The notes under the pieces: generated by a model | Database searches by the model: none | Told to the model about the DNA's origin: nothing | What the model saw: only the letters and a program-made list of their open reading frames with translations | Assembly: GCF_047495875.1 (NCBI RefSeq) | Contig: NC_092462.1 | Location: forward strand, 41,081,669-41,145,668 | Source of the DNA: Pithys albifrons albifrons | Lineage: Eukaryota; Chordata; Aves; Passeriformes; Thamnophilidae | Length of the DNA: 64,000 nt | Direction of reading: 5' to 3' | In this document: positions 23,381 through 35,200 of the stretch, piece after piece | Layout of the letters: each line of letters opens with the position of its first letter | Numbering within the stretch: the stretch's first letter is position 1 | Translations under genes and position numbers: made by a program

Positions 23381-26300
23381 AAAGATAGTTGTTATTATTG
23401 GTATATCTTAAGTGAACTGAAAGGAGTCAAAATCCAGTTTAAAGTTTCAGTTTTGAGCTTGTTTGGATCTACAAATTGCTTTCCTAACTGTAGCAAGGGA
23501 TCTTCAACTTCCTTTCTAGGCAATTTAATAAAACTCTTTATTGTCCAATTCTCCTTTGTTCTCCAACTAAAACTCATCTCTGCCTGTAAAAGCAGTTGAG
23601 GAAATGAATGTTCTGAACTATAATTACTCTTCATAAACTCCCTGAAGAATTCTGCTGATAGGTTATCTCTCTATTAGGTAGAAACAGTAAGATGTCTGTG
23701 GTGTTCAATTTTTCATATATTTACTTTGTTCCAAGCAGTCTGTTTTATTTAACAATGTTGCCTTCTTGGCCTCTCTACTCTCCCATGGGTTACAAAATCT
23801 GCCTTTTACCCATTCCTTTCAAGATCTGAATCTAGTGATCTCATTCTCTATCAAGGAAATATTTAATCCATTTTTTATTTAGCCTAATCATGCATGATGC
23901 CTGATTTAATGAAATGGAGTATTTATTTCCAGGCTATTTTAAGTCTGGTTTTATTCTCTAAATATTACTTTATTAAAAATAATTATGTCAACCTAAAAAG
24001 TTAAAGAAATCCAGTAACTCCTAAATAACTTCTCAAAGGCAGACATTAAAATGCTCTCCCTAAATTCAGATTTTTTCCAACTATTAGACAATTTGCCCAC
24101 AGTTTTCTTCCTAGCCAATACACTATCTACATAAACTAACTTACTTGATACAGATTTCTAGTTCTGGAAAAAATTAACTGGTCTTAGACCAGAAAAACAA
24201 CTGGTAAAAAAACTCACGTGATTTCTCATTGGGGGTGCTGAACAATTTTTTAGTCAAACTGCATTTATAGAGAAATGGATGTAGCTAAAAAGGACTTGTA
24301 CGACTTTTAAAAATAAATCTCAGTTGGTCTTATGAACTCAGAGCTTTGCACTACAGTTTCTTAGTGTTTTCTCACATTCAATCACCTTAATCTTTAGGCC
24401 ACATATACCCAAGGTCTGTTGTCTGCAGGCACTTGTGTAGATACACCCTCAGTGCGTCTCTCTCCTCCATCTTCAACTACTCTTCTTTCTCTCTCTTTGA
24501 AGCTCAGGCTATACCTTTTTTTTTTTTTTAATGAAGCATGAAATTCTTTCTTAGTCACTTGAAAAAGGATACTGGGAATTTACAAATATAAAAAACTGTT
24601 CTGAGACTCAGTTTTGCACTTCTCTCTCCTAAGTCCCATTAACTCAATTGAAAGAGCAGCTCTTTCATTCTTTCATGCACACAAATATATCCATATTTAT
24701 CTTTTTGTGAAGACAGTTATTTTCTCCTCTCTGAACAGACCTCAGTATTTCAAGCTGCTTTTGATACACTGTGTTTTCTAGGTCACAGAGACCTCATTAG
24801 GTATTTCAGAGCTATGTTTGCAGTTTCCTAATACTTGTAAGCTCAAAGAAAGTATTCTCTCCAAATACTGAGAAACAATCTTTAAGCTTCACTCAAATGC
24901 CATGTAGTTTGCTGTTATTTTTCATTACACATCAATATATCTGTAAATCTGGAATAAAAAAGTCTAGCCATAATGCTTATGGCTTAAAAAAAAATAAAAT
25001 CCTCAGATTATGAAATTTTAGAAGGATTAACACTAGAACAGTGCAACTCAAAGTCAGTATACACTTATATTGTACATTACAATTTGCCTTCAAGTTATTT
25101 TATTAATTTATAATACTCTTTCTAGGGCTAGTTTCAGTAAATTGCATTAATACTGAGGGCAAATTTGGAAGTCAGCTTTCAGTCAAATACATTAGACTAC
25201 AAATCCAAGTTATAAACACTTTTCAGGACACATAGCAATTTTATTGTTTTCTGGTAAACAAAAATATACTGTTACAAATACACTGTAATTTATGGAAGAC
25301 CTTCCTCCATGGTTGCAGTTGTTGAACATTAAATTGAGAATAGAGACTATCTTCTGAATTTATATAGTCCCTGTAGAATTGAAACTACAGTCTGTAAAAA
25401 ATTTTCTGTATTCAGACTTTAATCAAAGATGAAAAGGATGAAACAAGCAGTCACCAAAGCCATTGAACAAAACTGAGTATTGTACATTCAAGAATGGCAT
25501 CAGGAACCCCCATGGGGATGTGACAGGATGAGACTAGGAAATGTTTGTGGCTAACAGGACACAAAAAAGTTCTTTCACTTTCTAATGTAAACAGGTTCAA
25601 ATTAGCCATAGTATAGCATTTCCCTTGGGAATCACCTAAATATTTTAACTACAGAGTTATAGAAAGAGGACTGAAGATTTCCCATGTCTTCTAGTGCCCA
25701 ACCACAGGTAAAAAAACCTGATTACACTTCTGTTCTGTTGGTTGCAGAGGTTTGTAGGTAACAATTTACATTTCTGAGTTTCAGCATGACATTGAAGATA
25801 TAAGCTGTTGCAATAGGGACTTAGATTTTAGAGGCAATTCATAGTATAGTTAAGGTATCCCTTCATAGTACTGACTTTCAGATCCTTAAACATAGAAAAG
25901 ATATATTTATTTGCACTACCTGCTGTCATTGAAGAACAGAACTTAAGCATGATGTTATTGTCAATTGCTCTCTATCCATTTTAAAGCATAATATTTTTTT
26001 ATTGTATAGCAACATGGTGTTTTTGAAAGTGTACAGTGCTAATTTCCAGCAGTATTTAAAGTATAGCACAATCTTGTCAACTTAATTGAACTTATATGAT
26101 TGCTAACTTAATTAAAAGCTCACATTCCATTATATGAATGAAATATATATACAAACTTATACTTGTAGAAAATACCTACTATAAATATGGACAATGGAAG
26201 GTCTATGATTCCAGAATTCTTTTATGCAATCTTGCATTTACAAATGTATTGACTGTTAAAAGCATGTGATCAGACAGTGTTGATTTGTAGCAAAGGACTT

Positions 26301-29300
26301 TGTGATAAGTACTTGGTATTATTTGAAAATTCATCTATGTCACCAGAAGGAGTGCTGGATATTCTGTACACCGTGGAAGGTGGCCATAAGTCTGGATGCA
26401 CACGTCTTTGAGCTTAGAAGTTGCAATCAGATCCACGCTCTTGTTCTATAGGTCTTGTATGAATATAAAAGCACAGATTGTATAGTAAAGAAACAATGCT
26501 CTTGTAAACACAAATGGAAATCTCTAAGAATCTCATCTTGGTTACACACAAGAGGGGTGTATTCTCCACTGAAGTCTAATGGGATGTGCATCGAGGGGAG
26601 AATAATATGCACCATTGCCTTGTTCACTAACAGGTGAAGGGTAATATAGATGAAATTGGAGAACTAATGGGCAAGACAGTTCCATTAGCATATACACGGC
26701 AGTTTCACGTTTTGCAGCAAAGTAAAGGCAAAGTAGTGGCATAAACCAAGGAAAGATTAAGCCTAGGACCTGCTGTTGATGTGATGAAAACAACTTGACA
26801 TTTGAGTCTTTCAAGTGCTGGTTTATCACATGAGTGGCTCAAATGATTACTTTCTCTGTAGAATCTAACAATGAGAGAACCTGAAGGACCTGCACACTGT
26901 ATCAGATATGGTGCAAAAGAAATGCTGAACTGTATGAATTTGGAGATATAGCGTGAAGTTGTCATTTTGCACATTTCTAGCAAATGACTGAAGGAAGCCA
27001 CCTGATTAAAGGTGTAGAGTGTTGTGGTTTTTTGACAAAAGATAGATAGATCAGTGAATCACTTGATCAATCAACATTTAAAGCTTAAATCAATTCAAAG
27101 CTTTTGTCAATTTTTTTTTTTTGCATTGTAGGTTTCAAAGGTTGAGAGTATATATAGGCAAACTTCCTTCTCTTCCAGTTCATATGTAAAGCATTTTTCA
27201 TTCCTCCATAGATGTTCAAGGATTAATTGCTCTTAAATGTGGCAATTCAAATACATGCCATATGATGTTTTAAATGTGTTTCTAAAACTTTTTAATATTG
27301 TGAGTGGATCTTTGATATCTGCCATCTGGAGAAACATACATTTCTATCTGTGGGCTCTGTAAAAAAAAAAAAAAAATTGAAAAATTAAAAAAGGTAGCTT
27401 TTTCCAAATGGTCTTGTAAAACTGCTGATCAAAAATAATTATGCTCCAAAATTGAAACACCTCAAAAGATATTTATAGACATATTGAGAAAATGTTATGT
27501 ACTGCTCTAAATGTGAAACAAACATAAATAAGACAAGTTTTATTATGTCTATTGAATAGTTTCAGAATACCTTTAATCCAGTTCTAATTGGTTAACAATG
27601 TATCTGTGAGAAGTCAGATATCTTTTCTTCGTTTATTAGAAATAGCAGAATAATACCTGCATAGGAATTTTAGTATTCACTGACATTAATTAAATGCTGA
27701 GTTCTGTTCTCATACAACCTATTTTATATATTTTTCTTCTAATAATCCATTATATTTTCTAAAGATCTTCTCTGGAGATGACAAGAATAAATGAAAAGTT
27801 CCTTAATTGAACCAAAATGCTTATTGCTCTTAGTATACTGTGTCATTGTAGCAGTACTCAGTAGTTCTCATTCAAGATGGACATGAATGACAGCAGTAGA
27901 GAGTATCTAACATATCTTCTACGGGCAAAACCTACATAATCATGGTTAACACAATTGCTCAAAGTTTTTAGTCAACATAATATAATGTATGCAGACCTCT
28001 AAGACTGTGAATCTTTTGACTATAGGAGATCTGTTTTATAATTGCATGTCTGCATGCATTGTGAGAATGATGATAGAATTTTACACAGTGATTTTTCAAA
28101 AAAATTACTGATTTTATCTGGATTTTATTTAAGAAGATCTGACTAGATTAGCATTAAATATTTTTCATTTAAATATAAGGGATATTAAAAAAAGAAGCAA
28201 ATCTCAATCCTAATGTAACAAAAAAAATCATTATTTTTTTGGCAATACAATCAATTTTGGAAAGCCACTGTTGCTTCAGTTGTAGTAAACAAATTCTTGG
28301 AACTAAAGCTTACTGAAAAGGTTCATTTTATTTTTTAGTATTTTCAATTACTAATTATGTTATTATTTCTTAGCTAGAAAAACAATTGTTTGTTTTTTGC
28401 TGTTTGCACAAAGTTATATGCGAGGGTTTTAATTATTTGGGGTTATTTTGTGCTGTATTGACATTTTAGGCAGTGAAGGATATGTTTTGTTAGATTTATG
28501 TTAACAGAAAGGTCTATAATCTATATTCTACACTCTTGTTAGCAGCCAGAATGACTACTGAGGAATAATGCTGTAGAGAAAACCTTGAACAATTGTGTTG
28601 CTCTATAACACAGAGCTGGAAGTGTTGTGAGGTAAAAAGATCAGTATTCCAAGGTAAGCTTTCAGAAGCACTAAAACCCCCAAACTGTATTTCATTTTTT
28701 GCCAAGCATTGTGGCATTCCAGTTATTGCTGTGCCTTTGGAGGACAATATGTTTGTAGGTGTGTGAACCTATTCTTTCACTCTCTGCTCATGTAGCCAAA
28801 CCACTTTCTTCATATAAACTAAAGAAGCGTGCAGGTATGATACCTCCTGATATCTTTGTGTTGTGAAAGCTGTATTGGGGAGGATCCACTTCAACATCAG
28901 GGAAAGTTTTTCTAATAATGCCACACTGACACCACTACTGAGCTGGCTGTAGTATACAAATTTTCCACTATTTTCATGCTCTTTTAGTGATAGCAAAAAC
29001 AGTGGTCCTCGTCATGGTGAGCAGTGAGGCTACTGATGAAGGACAGTAAGCAGATGCAGCTGGTGGGAGCCATTTGCCTGGTCCGTTGGTGCCAGGGAGG
29101 ACAATCAGGGATGTGGCAAGGAATGAGGGGCAGGAGACCAGGTGCTCCCCAGCTCAGTATAAACTGCCTCTAAATGTAGCTTTCCATTTTATTCTGTTCC
29201 TAAACTAGAAGCCTTGTTTTTGTCAAAGAAAATATTGCAATGCAAGAATATATATTTATTAATAGAAATAGTGTTTTGAACTCACTTCCTTTCTATATTA

Positions 29301-30984
29301 AGGGTTCCAGACTGTAAAATTTTATCAGAAGTAATTGTGTTTGTTGTGCTTCTATTCCAGTGGCACTATGAACAAATTTAACCAGATGACCCATATTTTC
29401 TGTGAATTTTTTTTAAACCTCTGTCACTCTTGATGTTCTGAATGTATGCATAGTAGGAAATATAATCCTATCTGCAGTCAGAGAAGTTGTATCCAGAGAT
29501 AAAGGTAGACCACAGGTTTTCACAGTATGCTATTAAAGGAGTACAAATCCTCTTTAACAAAGGTAAACACAGCACACTCGTTATAGTGAAAATAGATATT
29601 AAGATGCTTTAATTTAAAATGAATAATTTTTAAAATATCTTCAAGACGGCATTATCAGAATTTTACCTTTGGTAAGGCTTTGGTTCTGAAGTGACACTGA
29701 TAAAAACGACAGCGTTTAGTGGGCAAAAATTGCTCAGAAATCATCTCAGTGCATAACATTGTAGGACACCAGCTATAATAATATTCATACTGTGCTTATA
29801 CAAAATATTTTCACAGGTTTTCCTTAGATAGCTTCTCTTGCAGCCTAAAGACAGAGAGGCACAGGCCCCATTGAGTGGCCAGATTTTTAGTTTCCTGCCA
29901 TTAAGCCCAGTCCCCTGCTATTATGAGCATACAGTGTCACATAATCCCTTTCATCAGGATAGAAAGCTAGTCACAGATCCTAATTCTGAGGTCAGTTCTG
30001 CTCCTGCACCATCGTCGATTAGAACAGCTGGGGGTAGAAGTGGTCTAATTTGTACCTTCTTATCCAGGCTCCAGAGAGGTTAGCCAGTGTAGCCCACTGT
30101 GGCCACCCCTCGAGGAAGCACTTCTAGCAGGCCAGTGTGCTGCACTGAGCATGTTAAAATGTGTTTCATAAAAGGGAAAACTCCTGTTTGCTCTCATTAC
30201 TGGAATGTCACAAGCTAATATGAAACCAATAGACTTCATCAGTTCGAAAGGTGTAACAATCACCAGCAGTTCATTTGGAGGAGGACAGTTTTGTTTGCTG
30301 CAGAATTACCTGCAATATGGCATCCTCTCCTTTTTTTTTTCTTTTCTGATTTTTAAAAATGTGTTATATACACCTATTCTATGAACTTGGACTTATGGAA
30401 ACATTTGTCAGACAGCATTCTAACTGACTGCATGCTGCCAACCCCCTTCCTCTGACACCAGGGGGCTTATGCATCACTGCCCTTGCACTGCTCATGGTCG
30501 TCCACATATATAGCATGAAGAGATGATTGCCCTCTGTTTTAGAATTCAACATATATGATTTTGTAAATGCACTCTGTTTCCATTTGTTCAGTGCAAAGTT
30601 GAATTATTAAGGTAGGTCAAAGGCATTGAAGACTTGCACTTCATATTTCCCAACATGTATTTCTCTTGGCGATTTCTGAGCAGGTAGTGTGGAAACTCAC
30701 TAAAACAAATGCATGTGTGAACTACATAAAGCTGTGCAGTGGTGATGTCAAATTAGAAGGGTTTTCTTGACATCAGTGTATTCTTCATAAATAGAACTTA
30801 GCATATTTGTGTCTGACAAATTTTTTTTTCAAATGGCTCTTTGAAAATTTCATGCATATGCTGCTCCTGAAAAGTGGAGTTTAAATAACATAATTTATAT
30901 GGGATAGTTAAAGAATACATTTTTTTAAAATAGTCACATACAGTATACTACTCTTATTGCAAAATCATAAAATTAGATTGGAAA
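23381..30984. other. Unique non-coding DNA
   Basis: No gene recognised. Poly-T at about 24,511-24,523 and poly-A at 27,361-27,376 are present. Overlapping minus-strand frames at 26,427-27,001 resemble nothing known. The stretch at 29,840-30,310 is GC-richer and has overlapping frames on both strands (29,838-30,083 +, 30,060-30,263 -); it could be a conserved regulatory element. A further GC-richer patch is at 29,010-29,160. Confidence 0.45.
27361..27376. repeat. Poly-A run
   Basis: Sixteen consecutive A residues, followed by A-rich sequence up to about 27,392. No retroposon body was recognised immediately upstream, so it is called a homopolymer and not a LINE or processed-gene tail. Confidence 0.85.
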
Positions 30985-31225
30985 AGAATAAGCACTTCCC
31001 CCAGCTCCCTCAGTACCCTTGTGTTGTCCCATCAGGCTCCATAGACTTGTGTGTGTCTAACAGGTGTAGCAGGTTGGTAACATTTCCCCTTGGATTTTGT
31101 GGGATTCATTATGCTCCTTCTCCCTGTTTTCCAGCCCAGGAGGCTGGGTACCCTGATCTTACTATTACATACTGAGATAAAATAGACATTGAGCCTTTTC
31201 CTCTTCCATTGTTACTATTTTCCCC

Positions 31226-31471
31226 CTACACCCATAAAGGATGAAGAGTCTCTTTAGCTCTCCTTTTGTTGCTAATGTATTTATAACAACTTTTTTTGTT
31301 GTGTTTTATGGAAGTAGACAAATTAAGTTTTAGATGAGCTTTGATGCTTCTCTTTTCCCTGCGTAATCTCACAGCATACTTGTAGTCCTCCTGAGTTGCC
31401 TGCCCCTTCTTCCAAAGGAGATAAACTCGTGGTTTTTTGTTTTGGTTTTTTTGGGGTTTTTTTTGGTCCAC
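31226..31471 (-). pseudogene. CR1 ORF2 linker remnant, longest open piece
   Basis: An 82-codon open stretch is rich in Lys and Arg. It carries the conserved blocks LLWKKGQATQEDYK and CYKYISNKRRAKE that lie between the endonuclease and RT in CR1. It stays open by chance or recent age; there is no start codon context and it is closed by a stop just before the RT region. The upstream end runs into a poly-pyrimidine tract on plus (31,430-31,463), probably a local expansion. Confidence 0.8.
31431..31463. repeat. T/G low-complexity tract
   Basis: A GGTTTTTTGTTTTGGTTTTTTTGGGGTTTTTTTTGG pattern on plus interrupts the CR1 remnant between endonuclease and linker. It is read as an expansion inside the LINE after insertion. 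Confidence 0.7.
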
Positions 31472-32176
31472 ATTCCAGCAAAATCTCCCTGTTCAGCCAG
31501 ACTAATCTTCCCCACTGGCTGCTCTTTTGTTACTTGAGCACAGCCTGCTCCTGCACCTTTAAATTTCCTTCTTGAAGAATGTCCAAACTTCCTGGACTCC
31601 CTTGGTCTTCAGGACTGCTTCCCAAAGGACTCTATCTACCAAGGTCCTAAGCAGGACAAAATCTCTCCCCTAAAAGTCCAAGGCAGACGTTCAGCTGGGC
31701 CCCTCCTTCTCCAAGGATTGAAAGCTGTATCATTCTGTGATCACTGTGCACAGGATGGACTCTGACCATCACATCACCCACAAGTCCCTCTTTGTTCACA
31801 AAAAAACAGGTCTAATAGGTGCCTTTCCTAGTTGGCTCCCTCACAAGCTGCATCAGGCAATTACCTTCCACATGTTCCAGGAATTTCCTTGACTCCTTCC
31901 TCTCTCTGCTGTCTTGTATTTCCCGCAGATATCTGAAATCTCCCCAAAAAAGGGCTAGCAACTGTAAGACATCTCTTACAATGCATCTGCATCCTCATCC
32001 TGTTTGGATGGTCTGTAATAGTCTACCACCAGGATGTCTGTCTTGTTGGCTTTCCCCCCAACCATAAACACTTGATCCTTAGAGTATCGTCAAACTCTAG
32101 ACAATCAAAACACTGTCAAAAATACATAACTGCACTACCACCTCTCTGTCCTTGTCTATCCCTTCTCCAGAGTGGT

Positions 32177-32212
32177 AAAATATATATTATATATGTATAA
32201 ACATATATATGT
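32177..32212. repeat. AT-rich dinucleotide tract
   Basis: TATATAT runs (ATATATATTATATATG and ACATATATATG) directly at the upstream (plus-strand right) edge of the CR1 fragment. Microsatellite of AT type, imperfect. Confidence 0.8.
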
Positions 32213-35200
32213 ACACAAAGATCTGCTGGACACAACAAATGCGTTTCTATAGATGTCTTAAACTTATGCCACTGTGATTTTTTGTGAGACCTGAGGACAG
32301 AAATAAAATTTCTTTGCTAGATTGAAAACTTGTTTTAATGTTGTATATATTCTTTTTTGGTCTTTTAAAGTCTTAAATGTTCATATTTCCTTCATCTTGT
32401 CATTTCAATGTAGGAGATGGAATAAGCTTTTGCAGTGACATGAAAACTCCAAAATGTAAGAAGAGACATATAATCCTACCAAAGCAAATTTTAGAGATCT
32501 GTATGTAAAATATTGGATATTATTATTGTGTAGTTACATATAAAATATATACATATGTTACGCCAATTAGTTCTCTTTTTAATGTAATATTGCAGAATTT
32601 CTATACTGAGAACTGGAAAATTGGCAAAATGTTGTTTGGATAAGTTTTTAAAATATAGCTAAGAAGAACAACTATATGTAAAGGGTATCAACAGCTAGGT
32701 ATTTTCAGTACATGTTAAGTGCTATCTATTTATTTCCAACACACATAAAGGGCATGAACTTTTTTTTTTCAAAAAATATTTTAGAGGACATTAGAAATGC
32801 TTGTACTGAATGAAAAACAATGAGAACTAAAATAGCCACATCATTAAAAAGTTATTTACATTGTAAGATAAGAACTCAAAGTTGGAATCTGACTTTATCA
32901 AATCATAGTCGTATAATTCAAGAAAAGTCAGGTAATGTTCTATTTTTTCATTCTTTTATATTCTGATTTAGTTGAATATTTTTAAAAGAAATATGTTTAT
33001 ACATAGGCAATCTAGAGGGTAATTGCTTTATATTTGTGGAGAAAGTAGAAAAAGTTCTATCTTCATCATATGCAATTCTTCTTATCAAAGTTTATTTGCC
33101 AGATAATAAAACGATCCAGATGCCATCTCTCTCATATTTTATTAATTCTTTATCAAGTTACATCAATTGTTTCATTTTTTACATTAATTAGTAAAAGGAC
33201 ATGATTGTAAATCATCACTTAAATATAATATAATGAAAATGGGAAGGAAAGAAAAAGAATATGCAAATTCTGAAGAACCTTCTTTAAATAATTACTGTTT
33301 TTTTCTTCAATCAATTTAAATGTTAAACAATATTGTATAATGACCCTGAAAAAATATAACAGCAATAGCAGAATCAGAGATTAGTGTCTTGAATGTGTGA
33401 AACCCTCAGGAAAGCTGATAAACAGAAAAAGAGGAAAGAGTTATCACAAATTAAAAATACAAGACAGAAACTTAAACAAGATTCAAGGGTCAATTTAAAA
33501 CATATTTTTAAGAAGCTCTTGATCATATTCCTTGTCCCCCACAAAAAGAATTCACTTACATGTTCATTTTCTAATATTTGACACCTATTTTTAATTCCTA
33601 GTAGAAATGGCATAATCTGGTTATGCTTTTATAAACAAGGAAAATAAAAGCAAGAGGACAAAAGTAAAATATAAAGACTGATGTAAGTAAATCAGAGCTC
33701 TGTTGTAGTACTTACAAAGGTCCAGAAGGAGGCAGATAACTCAAGTATAGAAATTATTAACCCTGGTTATATGGAAGGACTTGGATATGTGGTTTGCTTT
33801 CTCACTTCTCTCTCACCCTTTTTCACAATTTTAGTGACATCCATATGGCACTTGCTGTATTTTCAACAAATTGTTGGTCACATGGTAATGTTATAAGATT
33901 CTGAGAAGTTACTGCTTTCATTAAATAATACCACTCTTTATTTTGAAAGATCTGAAGGTGGTGGGTTTGTCTTGTGTTGCTTCTCTTTCCTACAGTCATA
34001 AATTTGAATTTCTGAGACACAGCAAGTTTTCTCACCATCCTTACACTCACCTGCCCAGCACTACAGTTGGAACAGCTTTCCTCCCCTGTGACTAGTTCAG
34101 GAATGCGGATGAAACCATACGATTAGAATTAAGTTGGTACTTAGGTGTCTGATGAGTATAACTATCCTTACTCTCCATAATACCTTTGAGTAATTTTTCT
34201 CTGCTCTTCACATTTTGTAAGAATTCTCCCCAGCACAAGAGTGCTCAACAGAGGAAGAGGTCAGCTGCAGCTGAGTGTCTGCTTACATCCTAGCAGGCCA
34301 GAGTCCAGCCCTAATCATTAGAAACCTCCTCTTTTTTTGTCCTGAAACTCATCTGAAAATATTTTTCCTGTGAAAAACTTCACACAGGAAAAGAAAAATT
34401 GGAGTTTTTTCCTTACATGTCCACTCATAGATCTTACAACAATGTATAAATCATGTCCTAGTAAACCCTGTTAAAGATAGGTAAAAGAGTGGTGCCTGTT
34501 GTAAAGAGAATATAGCATTTTGAAGTCTACATAGATGTGGTAACACCAAGAATGTAGATCAGTGCTCTGGCATAGCCACTGATGTTCAAGGTTGAGACAA
34601 CACGTATTTTAGTCAGAAAAATAATAAACCCAGGAAGGTGCAGTCTGGGCAAAGCTCATAAAGTCATTCATCATCTTTTTCTTGCTATGAGATCTGACTG
34701 TGGCTTGTCTAAACTTAAGGCTTGTTGGGCAGAGAGTCACAACGTTGCAATCCTCTATACCTGGTTAGGCAATATACTCTTTGCATTGTGCTAATGAAGT
34801 TCCCAAAAGCATTTGTGTTGTATTAAAATACGTCTGTGGAGAGGAAAAACACATCATGAGGTTCCAATGTTCCATCTGCCTGAAGAATTCAGATAAATAA
34901 TGTAGTGTTTTTGAAAGAACAGTTTAAATAGTTTGCCTTAAATTTCCTTAGTCCTTCTTGAGTGTCATCCTTTTCTATGCTTCTTGAATGTCCTAATAAA
35001 CACATTGTATTTTTCACTTCTTCTGTCTTAGGATATGTACACTATGTCTCTTTATTTTGTTTTCCAGAGGGTCATTGCTAAAGGACAGAGGGCTTTCAGT
35101 GTGAGGGAAAAAATGTTATTTTAATTTTAGTTATAGGTGCCGTTTCAGGTTTCTCAACTGTAAGTGTGTCCTTTTAATGAGAGTTATATGTACATATCAA

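Larger units (their letters stand above)
30985..32178 (-). mobile_element. CR1 LINE internal fragment: endonuclease, linker and start of RT
   Basis: On the minus strand the segment follows CR1 ORF2 from the endonuclease towards the RT. From high to low coordinates it shows YYRPSKQDEDADA (about 31,984-32,020), a GDF motif (about 31,945), the SDH catalytic motif (31,737-31,745), the linker with CYKYISNKRRAKE (within 31,226-31,471), and LLHLLDTHKSMEPDG (about 31,030-31,075), which starts the RT region. The apurinic-type endonuclease nicks target DNA for insertion. Here the SDH triad is kept, but the residue after GDF that should be Asn reads Arg, and frames are interrupted by stops and shifts. 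Both ORF ends and the 3' tail are missing, so it is an internal remnant, probably cut down by deletion after insertion. Boundaries are approximate. Confidence 0.88.

Noticed and set aside
26560..26620. CCACTGAAGTCTAATGGG motif as part of an ancient archosaur repeat
   Set aside because: The motif recalls a very old dispersed repeat, but the match is too short and the flanks give no support.
27361..27392. Poly-A run as the tail of a processed pseudogene
   Set aside because: No open frame, gene-like sequence or AATAAA at the right distance was seen upstream, and no flanking duplication.
31819..32067. 82-codon plus-strand frame
   Set aside because: It is the antisense shadow of the minus-strand CR1 endonuclease region.
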